From assembly GCF_000737705.1 (NCBI RefSeq), contig NZ_JPRH01000003.1, positions 434,001 through 498,000 on the forward strand: 64,000 nucleotides of DNA, read 5' to 3'. Below are positions 45,426 to 54,822 of this stretch, piece after piece. A program made the translations under genes and the position numbers. The notes beneath the pieces were generated by a model, which saw only the letters and a program-made list of their open reading frames with translations, had not been told where the DNA came from and made no database searches. Each line of letters begins with the position of its first letter. Position 1 is the stretch's first letter. This stretch comes from Chryseobacterium soli. Lineage in GTDB: Bacteria > Bacteroidota > Bacteroidia > Flavobacteriales > Weeksellaceae.

Positions 45426-47708
45426 TTATGGATTGGATATAATCAGCGTTGAAGGAATGTCAGAAAGCCAAAGACTCTTGGTATCGATCAGGCTTTTCCA
45501 GCTTTTACTGCTGATCAGCATTAAGTCCTGGGCATCCAGGAATTCTTTTTCGATCTTCTTTTCGTTGTATAGCGTGATGTGATTGGGTGCTACCTGTTCG
45601 ATACTTCTGATCAGTTCCTTTACCTCGATATTACTGCGGATCTGTCCGGCGACATCCAGAATAATAATTTGGGAATTATTGTTATTGATCAGCCTTTTAG
45701 CATATTCAAGCAGATAAAAATCGCTCAAATTGAAAATCGGAACGAATACCCGGTCTGCAGATTTGAAATCCTTTTCTACCAGAATTCCTACAGGGATATT
45801 GGTTTTATCTAAGATTTGAAGGGTAAAATCGTCAAAAGGAGAATTGTTGAAAATATTTCCTTTCCCTTTTACGGTGTTTAAAAGCTTTTCAGGATTGATA
45901 ATTTTGGTGGTGAAACCCAGTAATCTTCCCAGAAGACTTCCTTCATACATTGATTTTCCAAGCATGATCAGTAAGAGGTCATAGTTTCCTTTGTTGGAAA
46001 TATTGGTAAGATCATTTTCAATATCTGTTGAAGCTTTGAAAAGGGTAGTTACTTCCAGATTCAGTTCGTGGGAGGTTTCTATTACATTTTTAAACTGTTC
46101 ATTTTCATATTCATTGATTTCATACGCATGCATTTCTTCCACAGGAGCAATATTCATTGCGGTAATGCTTTTGTTGCCGTTCATTTTATTGGTGAAATCA
46201 TGAGCAAGTTTTACTAAGGTACTTCCGGATTCCGGATTATCGAACGAAAGAAGTACACGGTATTTGGGATCGTTTTCGTCATGATCCTTTTCCTCATCAT
46301 TTTTTTTCGATTTAAAAATAAAATTGATAAAATCTAAGGCCGGTCCTGTCATGAAAGTGGTAAATAATGCCATAATCACAAGCATGGCAAAAATTTCAGG
46401 GCTTAAAACACCAAGATCGTACCCTATATTTAAGACGATAAGCTCCATCAGACCTCTTGTGTTCATAAGAGCTCCAATCGTGAGGCTTTCCTTCCAGTTG
46501 ATCCCGAGAAATTTTGCAGCCAGCGCACTTCCGGCAAACTTTCCTAATACTGCTGTTAAAATTATAAACCCTGCCGTGATCCAAAGATGACCGTCATTCA
46601 ATAGTCCGATTTGTGTACGCAGACCCGTAAATACGAAGAATAGCGGAAGTAAAAGCACCAACGCCACATCTTCTACTTTATCAATGAACATCGTACGGAA
46701 TTTAGCATTTTCAGGCATAATAGCTCCAGCCATAAAAGCTCCGAATAATGCATGAATTCCAATCACTTCTGTAACATAAGCAGAAAGGATAAGCGTTAAG
46801 AAGAAAATAGCCACCATTGGTTTGTTGATGGTATTTTTGCCGGCCTGAAGATCTCCAATTCTTTTCAGGAAAGGTCTTACAATCTTGATCATTAAAAATA
46901 CATAAGTAATCGCCATGATGATCACATATATAGAACTCGTAAAAGATCCGGCTTTTACAATAGCGATTACGGCTGCAAGAATACACCATGCGGTAATATC
47001 ATCTGCCGCCGCACAGGTAATGACTACGGTTCCCAGTTTTGTTTTCTGAAGATTTCTCTCCTGAACAATTCTTGCCAATACCGGGAATGCGGTGATACTC
47101 ATCGCAATAGCAATAAATAAAGCAAAAGAAGTAAACTGGATACCTTCCGGGGCAAATTCCTGATAGACAAAATATGAAAGCCCGATTCCTAAGGCAAAAG
47201 GAATAATGATACTGGCATGGCTGATCACCACGGCGTCATGAGCTTTTTTTCTTAAAACGCTCAAGTCCAGTTCCATTCCTACGATATACATAAACAGGAT
47301 CAATCCTATCTGGCTTAAAAACTGTAAGTTCCCAAGAGATTCTTTCGGGAAAAGAAAAGCTGAAAATTCCGGAAAGTACATTCCCAAGAGGGAAGGGCCT
47401 AACACAATACCGGCAATCATTTCTCCGATAACGGTGGGCTGTTTTATTTTCATACAGATCCATCCAAAAAGTCTTGCAACCAGAATGATGGTAACGATCT
47501 GCGCGAGCAGCAGGGCCAGTGGATGGTGAAGATTGGTTTTAAATGAATCAACAAAATTCTCCCATGTTGATCCGCCGGTGGTTTTTATAATGATATTTTC
47601 CTTCACCTCTAACGTCTGGCCTTCAATAATGAACCAATACATCAGACAGGAGAAAAAGGCGATGGTCACTACGTAAAAAATTATATTTCTGTATTTCCCC
47701 AAGTTCAT
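45426..47708 (-). CDS. Cation:proton antiporter (CPA2, KefB/NapA-like) with C-terminal USP-like domain
   Basis: The 760-residue inner-membrane protein has one N-terminal helix, then the Na+/H+ exchanger domain (about residues 55-440) with PTVIGEMIAGIVLGPSLLG, GLILFMYIVGMELDLSVL, the paired-acid region CAAADDITAWCILA, and HALFGAFMAGAIMPEN. The last ~290 residues form a cytoplasmic universal-stress-like part (YRVLLSFDNPESGSTLVKLAHDFTNKM, LIISNP) without a RCK/TrkA-N domain. It probably exchanges K+ or Na+ for protons. It is a single gene. Confidence 0.92.
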   Translation of the reverse strand: MNLGKYRNIIFYVVTIAFFSCLMYWFIIEGQTLEVKENIIIKTTGGSTWENFVDSFKTNLHHPLALLLAQIVTIILVARLFGWICMKIKQPTVIGEMIAGIVLGPSLLGMYFPEFSAFLFPKESLGNLQFLSQIGLILFMYIVGMELDLSVLRKKAHDAVVISHASIIIPFALGIGLSYFVYQEFAPEGIQFTSFALFIAIAMSITAFPVLARIVQERNLQKTKLGTVVITCAAADDITAWCILAAVIAIVKAGSFTSSIYVIIMAITYVFLMIKIVRPFLKRIGDLQAGKNTINKPMVAIFFLTLILSAYVTEVIGIHALFGAFMAGAIMPENAKFRTMFIDKVEDVALVLLLPLFFVFTGLRTQIGLLNDGHLWITAGFIILTAVLGKFAGSALAAKFLGINWKESLTIGALMNTRGLMELIVLNIGYDLGVLSPEIFAMLVIMALFTTFMTGPALDFINFIFKSKKNDEEKDHDENDPKYRVLLSFDNPESGSTLVKLAHDFTNKMNGNKSITAMNIAPVEEMHAYEINEYENEQFKNVIETSHELNLEVTTLFKASTDIENDLTNISNKGNYDLLLIMLGKSMYEGSLLGRLLGFTTKIINPEKLLNTVKGKGNIFNNSPFDDFTLQILDKTNIPVGILVEKDFKSADRVFVPIFNLSDFYLLEYAKRLINNNNSQIIILDVAGQIRSNIEVKELIRSIEQVAPNHITLYNEKKIEKEFLDAQDLMLISSKSWKSLIDTKSLWLSDIPSTLIISNP

Positions 47709-47807
47709 AAGTCCGTTATTTTAGTGTAAATTTCTAAAGAATATGTGAATGGCAGATATTTTTTTCTGGAAAATGTAATCAATGCCATAAATAATGTAAT
47801 GAAAGAT

Positions 47808-48197
47808 TTATTTGAAACTATAACCTAATCCTATACCCATTTTCCAGGCTCCGTTTTGAGTGGCCGTCTTGGTATTATAGTACAAAGGCACCTGAAGCGC
47901 AATTTTCCGGTAAACTACTGTGAGACCTGCTCCCAGATTCGGGGTGATGGCGCTATTTTTAGTTCCGGGTGAACGGTCTTCTTTGATTCTCAGTGAAGGA
48001 AGCATTCCCAGCATGAATTTCGTTCCTTTATGGGTGAGGCTCACGTTTGGACCTGTAAAATTAATAAACGCACCACGGTCTACATACCCTGCAGCAACAA
48101 TCCCATCAAAGAAAGATACCTTAAGTTTGGGAGTAGTTTCCTGAGCAAAGCAAAAGCTGGATAGAAGAATGATTCCGGCATACATCAGTTTTTTCAT
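47808..48197 (-). CDS. Small outer-membrane-like secreted protein, 129 aa
   Basis: A signal peptide (MKKLMYAGIILLSSFCFAQ) is followed by about 110 residues with alternating beta patterns (KVSFFDGIVAAGYVDRGAFINF, GLTVVYRKIALQVPLYYNTK) ending in a hydrophobic strand GLGYSFK, as in small beta-barrels. The family is not recognised. It lies between the antiporter and the two-component genes, all on the minus strand, but 100-nt gaps leave cotranscription open. Confidence 0.72.
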   Translation of the reverse strand: MKKLMYAGIILLSSFCFAQETTPKLKVSFFDGIVAAGYVDRGAFINFTGPNVSLTHKGTKFMLGMLPSLRIKEDRSPGTKNSAITPNLGAGLTVVYRKIALQVPLYYNTKTATQNGAWKMGIGLGYSFK

Positions 48198-48304
48198 TAT
48201 AAATCATTTAATCACCGGCAAAAATAGGGTGATTTACTGCTGCAAATACGGTGTTGTAATGAAATGGGCTGATTCTGTAATGAAACCGGAAACCTTTGAA
48301 AAAT

Positions 48305-49015
48305 CTACTTTCCAAACATCTCCATCAATGAGTTTTTATAAGCTTCTCCGATCTGAAGTTTAAGGAAATTTTCACTGCCTGATGCAATGGTGGTAATGAT
48401 TTCATTGGTGGAAAATACTTTGATGGATGATAACGCAACAATTTCTTTTTTGTTCACCTGTGCAAAATCTTTCGGAGGAAGCATTTCCAGAAGGTTTTTT
48501 AAGCTGAGGTTTTTTAAAACGATAGCGGTTCCGTCATAAAGAATGATTTCTTTGTCGCGGCTGTCGATTTCTGAGGTCTTGATATAAGCAATCTGTTCTG
48601 TGAAAATAACGGTTTTACCGATATTGGTATTCCATTCGATGAAGCCTTTTTTTTGTGAAGAGGCCACCAGTTCCTGAGCCTTTTCGAAGGCCTGGATCAA
48701 TCTTTCTTTTTTAATGGGTTTTCTGACGTAGTCTACCACATTCAGGTCAAAAGCTTCTGCTGCATATTCTTTATAGGCGGTAGTGAAGATGATCTTTTTA
48801 GAGTTGGAAATCAGTTCCGCTACCTGAAGACCATTCATCCCGGGCATTTCAATATCCAGAATACAAACGTTGCAGTCGATAGTACCGATTTCATTTAAAA
48901 AAACTTTAGGATCATTAAAAGCTTTTACTACTTCCACGTTCTCAATCTGTTCACACAGCAGTTTCAGATAGCTTATCGCCAGTAATTCATCATCAAGAAT
49001 AACGCATTTTATCAT
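48305..49015 (-). CDS. LytTR-type response regulator, 236 aa
   Basis: The receiver domain (1-115) has VILDDELLAISYLKLL, the phosphoacceptor in VCILDIEMPGMNGLQVAELI (Asp near residue 54), FTTAYKEYAAEAF and VVDYVRKPIKKERLIQAF. The C-terminal LytTR domain (about 135-230) has IAYIKTSEIDSRDKEIILYDG and FAQVNKKEIVALSSIKVF. Such regulators bind DNA through a beta-fold. The gene overlaps the upstream sensor kinase by 23 nt, indicating one operon. Confidence 0.95.
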   Translation of the reverse strand: MIKCVILDDELLAISYLKLLCEQIENVEVVKAFNDPKVFLNEIGTIDCNVCILDIEMPGMNGLQVAELISNSKKIIFTTAYKEYAAEAFDLNVVDYVRKPIKKERLIQAFEKAQELVASSQKKGFIEWNTNIGKTVIFTEQIAYIKTSEIDSRDKEIILYDGTAIVLKNLSLKNLLEMLPPKDFAQVNKKEIVALSSIKVFSTNEIITTIASGSENFLKLQIGEAYKNSLMEMFGK

Positions 49016-49763
49016 AGAATTCTCCTAAGTTGATTGTTAATTCTGCGGTGAAGATACCATTTTTTGAACTTTTCTGAAGCTGGTAGTAATTGTTGTAGAT
49101 CATTTTAAGCCTTTGGTCCAGAGACTGGCTGCCAAAACCGCTTTTCTCCTTTTCAAGGACGTTTTTTAAAGAAGCTTTATTGCTTACTTTCATCGTGAAA
49201 ACCCGGTTGTCAAGCTCCAAGTGGATCGAAATGAAAGAGTCCTGGGCCAGAAAATCAGTATGCTTGAACGCATTTTCAATAAGGTCGACGGAAAGCAGCG
49301 GGGCAAAGATTTTTTCTTCGTAAACGTCGTCTGATTTATTGATTTTTGATTTAATTCTAAAATCAAAAAGTGGATTTATCTTAATTTTATTGATCTCGAT
49401 AAGGCTTAAGGCAAAGTTGAGCTCTTCTTTAGGGCTTACAAATTTACTGTTGCTCTCATACAGAATATAATCCAGCACATTCGCAAGTTTATCTAGGGAC
49501 ATATACGTCTGGTAGGCATGCGACTGCACAGAATTAAGGATATTTTTGAATAAATGAGGATTCAGTTTGGTGCCGATATGCTCCAGCTGTACCTCATTCA
49601 GCCTTTGTTCTATGATTCTGTTGGTTTCAGCCAGTTTCAGATTTCTCTGCCTGAATTTTTTGTTTTGTCCAAAAAGATAGATACCCACCGTCAGCAAAAA
49701 GAAAATAGCAAAAACCCCAATGAATATCAGATAATCATGAATCATATAGTAATTGCCTTCCAT
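48993..49763 (-). CDS. Sensor histidine kinase, LytS/YehU type, 256 aa
   Basis: There is one transmembrane helix (about residues 7-30), a coiled stretch, then the His_kinase domain (EHIGTKLNPHLFKNILNSVQSHAYQT, catalytic His in NPHLF) and an ATP-binding domain with LSVDLIENAFKHT (N box) and SGFGSQSLDQRL. No extracellular sensor domain is present. It overlaps the LytTR gene, and the two make a complete two-component system of unknown signal. Confidence 0.93.
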   Translation of the reverse strand: MEGNYYMIHDYLIFIGVFAIFFLLTVGIYLFGQNKKFRQRNLKLAETNRIIEQRLNEVQLEHIGTKLNPHLFKNILNSVQSHAYQTYMSLDKLANVLDYILYESNSKFVSPKEELNFALSLIEINKIKINPLFDFRIKSKINKSDDVYEEKIFAPLLSVDLIENAFKHTDFLAQDSFISIHLELDNRVFTMKVSNKASLKNVLEKEKSGFGSQSLDQRLKMIYNNYYQLQKSSKNGIFTAELTINLGEFYDKMRYS

Positions 49764-49802
49764 ACCAATAGATTTATTAACGGGTTAAAAAATGAAAGCG
49801 GA

Positions 49803-50174
49803 TTATTTCAGTTTTTTCAGGCTGTTCAGCGTTACGGTTTCCTCACATTTTTCAAAAGTGATTTCATACGTAGGATTCTCTTTTGGATATACCAATACAT
49901 AGTCCGGGCAAGGCTTTTTCTGAGCATTGCTTTTATCAAAATCTACTTTTCCGTTGGTGATGATGCTGTCCTTTAAGAATTTTTCATTGATCTTATACGT
50001 ACTCATCTCGCTTTTGGCATTTTCAGAATACTGGAATTCTTTAGAAAGAGTTTCAGCAATTACACGGCTGTTGGGTAAATAGCCACTGCAGCTCGCTCCT
50101 TTTTTGTTAAGGATAAAAAATACAAGAAGAAGCCCTGGTATAAGGCCGATTACGTAGAATTTAAGTTTTTTCAT
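49803..50174 (-). CDS. Hypothetical membrane-anchored protein, 123 aa
   Basis: An N-terminal hydrophobic segment (YVIGLIPGLLLVFFILNKK) anchors or exports the protein; the remainder includes SCSGYLPNSRVIAETLSKEF, KKPCPDYVLVYPKENPTYEITFEKCEETVTL with three cysteines. Its ATG overlaps the ald stop (TAATG), so it is translated right after alanine dehydrogenase. I recall DUF4258-like annotations for such proteins beside ald, but cannot confirm. Confidence 0.72.
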   Translation of the reverse strand: MKKLKFYVIGLIPGLLLVFFILNKKGASCSGYLPNSRVIAETLSKEFQYSENAKSEMSTYKINEKFLKDSIITNGKVDFDKSNAQKKPCPDYVLVYPKENPTYEITFEKCEETVTLNSLKKLK

Positions 50175-51367
50175 TAGAAAATTAAAAGATTGATATCGTG
50201 ATAGGTAAGTCCAAAACGATCGCAGATCACTTTTTTAGTATGTCTTCCTTTGTACATGTATAAGCTCTGCTTCATTTCATTTTTGCGGATCAGCATATTT
50301 TCGAAACCGCCTTCTTCATCATAATTTAAAATATAGGAAAGGAAGAAATTAGAAATGGCTTTTGTAGTGGATCTTGGCATTCTTGAAGTCAGATTCGGAA
50401 GCCCGCAATGAATGACACCGTGTTTGATGATGTAAGGTTCTTCCATGGTGGTAAGCTCGGAAGTTTCGATCACCTTACCGTTATCTATGGTAATATCGAT
50501 GATGACACTGCCTTTTTTCATTCTCATCACCATATCTTCGGTTACTACAGGGGTCATGTTCAATCTTGGGAGGGCACCGATCACAACGTCTGCACGTCTT
50601 AATGCTTTGCTTACTTCTTTTGGGTCGATGATTGAAGTCGGCACGCGGCTGTCAACAATGGTATGAAGCCTTCTTAATTTTGAAAGAGAATTGTCGAAAA
50701 CACGTACACTGGCACCAAGTCCAATAGCTGCTTTCGTGGCAAATTCGCCTACAATTCCGGCTCCGATAACTACGACTTCTGCCGGTCTTACACCTGTAAT
50801 ACCTCCCAGCATTAAGCCGTTTGACAATGCCAATAGTTCAGAAGCATATAAAATAGAGACCGTTCCTGCGATTTCGCCCACCAGTCTTACCAATGAAAGC
50901 TGTTTGTACTCATCAACAATAAATTCGAAAGCGATGGCATTGATTTTTTTCTCTGCCAGCTTCAGAAAATACGCCTTTTCTCTAAGATTAATCTGAAGTG
51001 CTGAAACCAGATAGGTATTCGGCTTCATATAATCAATTTCGTCTTCTGTAGGCGGATTGATTTTTAGAATAAGGTCCTGCCCGAAAGCTTCTTTAGGATC
51101 ATTCGTGATTTTTGCTCCGGCCTCGGAATATGATAAATCTGCAAAAAAAGAACCTTCTCCGGCTCCGGATTCAATGATGATCTCGTGGCCGTGCTCTACC
51201 AATACCTGTACTGCATCCGGTGTGATGCACGTTCTTCTTTCATGAAGACAGGTTTCTTTAGGAATTCCAATACTGAATTGCTTTCCTTTCTTTACAACCT
51301 CCAATTTTTCCTCTTGCGGCATCAATTCTTCTTCAGTAAAAGGAGTAAAAATATTTGTAGTACTCAT
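50174..51367 (-). CDS. ald: Alanine dehydrogenase
   Basis: The 397-residue protein matches the alanine dehydrogenase/PntA-related family. Visible blocks are SIGIPKETCLHERRTCITPDAVQVLVEHGH, ILKINPPTEDEIDYM, AFEFIVDEYKQLSLVRLVGEIAGT, VVIGAGIVGEFATKAAIGLGASVRVFD (NAD-binding GxGxxG) and VVIGALPR...PVVTEDMVMRMKKGSVIIDITIDNG. It interconverts L-alanine and pyruvate with NAD. The end overlaps the start of the hypothetical membrane protein gene by one base. Confidence 0.93.
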   Translation of the reverse strand: MSTTNIFTPFTEEELMPQEEKLEVVKKGKQFSIGIPKETCLHERRTCITPDAVQVLVEHGHEIIIESGAGEGSFFADLSYSEAGAKITNDPKEAFGQDLILKINPPTEDEIDYMKPNTYLVSALQINLREKAYFLKLAEKKINAIAFEFIVDEYKQLSLVRLVGEIAGTVSILYASELLALSNGLMLGGITGVRPAEVVVIGAGIVGEFATKAAIGLGASVRVFDNSLSKLRRLHTIVDSRVPTSIIDPKEVSKALRRADVVIGALPRLNMTPVVTEDMVMRMKKGSVIIDITIDNGKVIETSELTTMEEPYIIKHGVIHCGLPNLTSRMPRSTTKAISNFFLSYILNYDEEGGFENMLIRKNEMKQSLYMYKGRHTKKVICDRFGLTYHDINLLIF

Positions 51368-51437
51368 TCTTTAAATTAAATTATTTCTTACAGACAATTA
51401 TTCTACAATAAAATTAATAAGCAAAGATACACAATAT

Positions 51438-51845
51438 TTAGTCGAATGAGACTTCTCTGTTTTCGCCGGTATTGATGATGCTCATTGTGTGGTATTTAAG
51501 GCCGTACAACTCTTCTTCGTATACTTCGGGCCATTCTATAATGCAGAGAAAGGCATTATCCAGATACTCTTCAATCCCAATATCATAGACCTCTTCAATG
51601 TTTTTTAAACGGTAAAGATCAAAGTGAAAAACTTTTCCGTTGGGTGTGTTGTATTCGTTGACAATAGAGTAGGTAGGGGAATTCACTTCATCTTCACTTC
51701 CCAGTTTGTTTAATAAAAATTGGGTGAAAGTAGTCTTTCCGGCGCCCAGGTTTCCTTTCAGAAGGAGAATGTTATGTTGTAGTTCAGGAAGAATCTGTTC
51801 TACGATTCCCTGCCAGTCTTCGATACTTTTTATAGTAAATTGCAT
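51438..51845 (-). CDS. tsaE: tRNA threonylcarbamoyladenosine biosynthesis protein TsaE
   Basis: The 135-residue protein starts MQFTIKSIEDWQGIVEQIL at 51845; the open frame extends upstream but a -7 element lies there. It has the Walker A motif LLLKGNLGAGKTTFTQFLL, the TsaE block VNSPTYSIVNEY, HFDLYRL and CIIEWPE. TsaE is the ATPase partner of TsaB/TsaD in making t6A37 of ANN-decoding tRNAs. It is divergent from dnaG. Confidence 0.95.
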   Translation of the reverse strand: MQFTIKSIEDWQGIVEQILPELQHNILLLKGNLGAGKTTFTQFLLNKLGSEDEVNSPTYSIVNEYNTPNGKVFHFDLYRLKNIEEVYDIGIEEYLDNAFLCIIEWPEVYEEELYGLKYHTMSIINTGENREVSFD

Positions 51846-51860
51846 AAAAGTAATTTGTTG

Positions 51861-51868
51861 CAAAAATA
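51861..51868 (-). promoter_or_regulatory. -7 promoter element for tsaE
   Basis: Minus-strand TATTTTTG lies 15 nt before the ATG at 51845, which favours that start over upstream in-frame codons. Confidence 0.55.
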
Positions 51869-51948
51869 AGAATAAAAACATTTGAAATATATGCATAAAG
51901 TACATCCGATTGTAAGGTTAAAATTCGGAATTTCCTTATTTTTACACC

Positions 51949-53931
51949 ATGATTTCTAAACAGACCATAGATAAGATATTTTCCACAATCAGGGTAGAAG
52001 AGATTGTGGGAGAATATGTGCAGTTGAAGAGGGCAGGGTCTAATTACAAGGGATTAAGTCCGTTTCATGACGAAAAATCTCCCAGTTTTGTAGTGTCACC
52101 AAGCAAGCAGATCTGGAAAGATTTCTCAACAGGAAAAGGAGGTACTGCCATTTCTTTCCTGATGGAGATCGAAAATTTCACCTATCCCGAAGCCCTTCGC
52201 CATGCGGCAAAGAAATACGGAATCGAAATTGAAGAAGATCAGCGTGAATTTTCTGAAGAAGCTAAAAATGCCCAGTCAGAACGGGATCTTCTGTATAAAA
52301 TCCATGAGGTAGCCAATGATTATTTCCAGCATTTCCTTTGGGAAGTAGAGGAAGGAAAAAATATAGGATTAGCGTATTTCAAAGAGCGTGAGCTTAAGGA
52401 TGATATCATCAAGAAGTTTCAGCTTGGATACGCACCGGAAAAGAAAAATGCTTTTACGGAATATGCCTCAGAAAAAGGATATGCTAAAGAAATTCTTGAA
52501 AAATCAGGACTGTCTATTTTTCCTGAAAATGCACCGGCCGGAATCGACCGTTTCCGGGAAAGGGTTATTTTTCCCATCCACAGTTTTTCGGGAAGGGTAT
52601 TGGGTTTTGGAGGCAGAATTCTCAGAAATAATGTAAAAACTGCGAAATACCTTAACTCGCCGGAGACGGAGATTTATCATAAATCCAATGTTTTATACGG
52701 TCTTAACCAGAGTAAACAGGCTATTTCAAGGAAAAATGTCTGTCTTCTTGTGGAAGGATATATGGATGTGATTTCACTTCATATGTCGGGGATTGAGAAT
52801 GTAGTGGCGAGTTCCGGAACGTCTCTGACGACTGAGCAGATCAAGCTTATTAAAAGGCTTACGGAAAATGTAACCATCCTGTTTGATGGGGATAATGCAG
52901 GAATTAAAGCGAGTTTCCGAAGCATTGATATGTTATTGGCAGAAGGAATGAATATCCGGGTTCTGCTTTTCCCGGAAGGTGATGACCCCGATTCTTTTGC
53001 AAGAAAGCACCCTCAGGAATATGTAGAAAAGTTCATCGAGAATGAAGCGATGGATTTCATTGATTTTAAAGCGGAAATCCTTTTAAAAGATGCAGGAAAT
53101 GATCCCATCAAGAAGGCTGAAGCCATCCGTAATATTGTAAAATCGGTTGGTTTTGTACAGAATGCTTTAAAGAAAGAAGTCTATTTAAAGGAGGTTTCCA
53201 ATAAATTCGGACTGTCTGAGCAGAGTTTATTCAATGAGCTGGATATTCAGAAGCAGATAACCCAAAACCAGCATCAGCATGTTCAGCAGCAGAAAGAGCA
53301 TGCTCCGGTAAAGATGGAAATCGTTCCTCTGGATAATGAAAAAGGTGATCCTTTTCTCTATGATGTTTTATTCATGGAAAGCAAACTGGTGGATCACATG
53401 CTGATGTTTGGGGATATTGTGCTGAAAAGGGAAGATGAGAAAAATGGAGAATACCAGATCACGGTGATAGAAGAAATACTTCATCATTTTGAGGAAGAGC
53501 AATATATATTTTTATTAAAAGGAAATGAAACGATCATCAACCAGGTGAAAGAAGGTATTCAGAAAGATGAGTTGAGAAGTGGAAATTTCTTTATATCTTT
53601 TATGGATGAAGAAATCACGTCCAAGGTTGTTGATGCACTGCTTCCTGTGGATGAGCTCGAAAACTGGGGATCCAGGAATATTTATCCACCCAATTATGGA
53701 GACAATATAGCCGAACAGATCAAAGGGGATGTATTGCTGCATAAATACAGGTATATCGACTATTTAATACAGGAAACAGCAAGTGAGCTCAGTAAGTACA
53801 GCACAACGGATGAAACAAAATACTTTGAACTCATCAAAAAAATCACCTTGCTGAAGCAGGCCTCAATGAAGTTGAGTGATATTATTGAATATTCGCCGAT
53901 AAAGGGGATTTACGGAGATCGCAAAAGATAG
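51949..53931 (+). CDS. dnaG: DNA primase DnaG (zinc-ligand-poor N-terminus)
   Basis: The 660-residue protein synthesises RNA primers at the replication fork. The N-terminal CHC2-like domain reads GLSPFHDEKSPSFVVSPSKQIWKDFSTGKGG, with Ser and Asp/Thr where most DnaG proteins have zinc-binding Cys residues. The catalytic core has RFRERVIFPIHSFSGRVLGFGGRIL, LLVEGYMDVISLHMSGIENVVASSGTSLT (Toprim Glu) and VTILFDGDNAGIKASFRSIDMLL (Asp-x-Asp). The C-terminal ~200 residues fit the helicase-binding region. The loss of zinc ligands is, to my recollection, shared by other Bacteroidota primases. Confidence 0.96.
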   Translation: MISKQTIDKIFSTIRVEEIVGEYVQLKRAGSNYKGLSPFHDEKSPSFVVSPSKQIWKDFSTGKGGTAISFLMEIENFTYPEALRHAAKKYGIEIEEDQREFSEEAKNAQSERDLLYKIHEVANDYFQHFLWEVEEGKNIGLAYFKERELKDDIIKKFQLGYAPEKKNAFTEYASEKGYAKEILEKSGLSIFPENAPAGIDRFRERVIFPIHSFSGRVLGFGGRILRNNVKTAKYLNSPETEIYHKSNVLYGLNQSKQAISRKNVCLLVEGYMDVISLHMSGIENVVASSGTSLTTEQIKLIKRLTENVTILFDGDNAGIKASFRSIDMLLAEGMNIRVLLFPEGDDPDSFARKHPQEYVEKFIENEAMDFIDFKAEILLKDAGNDPIKKAEAIRNIVKSVGFVQNALKKEVYLKEVSNKFGLSEQSLFNELDIQKQITQNQHQHVQQQKEHAPVKMEIVPLDNEKGDPFLYDVLFMESKLVDHMLMFGDIVLKREDEKNGEYQITVIEEILHHFEEEQYIFLLKGNETIINQVKEGIQKDELRSGNFFISFMDEEITSKVVDALLPVDELENWGSRNIYPPNYGDNIAEQIKGDVLLHKYRYIDYLIQETASELSKYSTTDETKYFELIKKITLLKQASMKLSDIIEYSPIKGIYGDRKR

Positions 53932-54055
53932 ATAAACAGGAAAAAATGAGTTGATCGGACTGGTTTCTTATGACAAAAAGTCCTATAAAATTTTAGGAAT
54001 AAAAATTGTAATTTAAACTTCGAACTTATTTAATTTAAAATAACACACAAGAAAT

Positions 54056-54742
54056 ATGGACATTAAAAAAGACTTCAGAGATTTCTCTGTAAAGCATTTA
54101 GGAAACAGCGGTTTAGCTACCGATCAGTATATGGGAATGTATGGTCCAACAAATCTTACCCCGTACATCATGGAAGAAAGAAGATTAAACGTTGCTCAGA
54201 TGGACGTTTTCTCCCGTTTGATGATGGACAGAATTATCTTCCTGGGAACAGGGATTGATGATCAGGTTGCCAATATCATTACGGCGCAGCTATTATTCCT
54301 GGAAAGTGCGGATCCATCAAAAGATATTCAGATCTACATTAACTCTCCGGGGGGAAGTGTGTATGCGGGATTAGGAATTTATGACACAATGCAGATCATT
54401 AAACCTAATGTAGCAACGATCTGTACAGGTATTGCAGCTTCTATGGGAGCCGTATTACTAGTTGCAGGAGAAAAAGGAAAGCGTTCTGCGCTGAAGCACT
54501 CAAGAGTAATGATTCACCAGCCTTCAGGAGGTGCACAAGGGGTGGCTTCTGATATGGAAATCAACTTAAGAGAGATGTTGAAGCTGAAAAAAGAATTGTA
54601 TGATATCATCGCTGAACATTCAGGACAAACTTACGAATGGGTAGAGAAAGCATCAGACAGAGATTACTGGATGACTTCTGAAGAAGCAAAAAGCTTCGGA
54701 ATGGTAGATGAGGTTTTACAAAGATCTGTTGAAAAGAAATAA
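54056..54742 (+). CDS. clpP: ATP-dependent Clp protease proteolytic subunit
   Basis: The 228-residue serine peptidase forms the ClpP tetradecamer. The catalytic Ser lies in CTGIAASMGAVLLVAG, the His in RVMIHQPSGGAQG, and the Asp in the region ending SDRDYWMTSEEAKSFGMVDEVL. The N-terminal segment includes the usual RLMMDRIIFLGTGIDDQVANIITAQLLFLES. It is preceded by a 120-nt gap after dnaG and followed by a terminator; no clpX is adjacent. Confidence 0.98.
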   Translation: MDIKKDFRDFSVKHLGNSGLATDQYMGMYGPTNLTPYIMEERRLNVAQMDVFSRLMMDRIIFLGTGIDDQVANIITAQLLFLESADPSKDIQIYINSPGGSVYAGLGIYDTMQIIKPNVATICTGIAASMGAVLLVAGEKGKRSALKHSRVMIHQPSGGAQGVASDMEINLREMLKLKKELYDIIAEHSGQTYEWVEKASDRDYWMTSEEAKSFGMVDEVLQRSVEKK

Positions 54743-54763
54743 TTTTCTGTAATGAAAATAAGA

Positions 54764-54790
54764 AAGCGCACCAGACGGTGCGCTTTTTTT
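54764..54790 (+). terminator. clpP terminator
   Basis: AAGCGCACC/GGTGCGCTT stem followed by seven T residues. Confidence 0.9.
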
Positions 54791-54822
54791 ATGGGATATT
54801 TTTCAATAAAAGATGGTGATGT

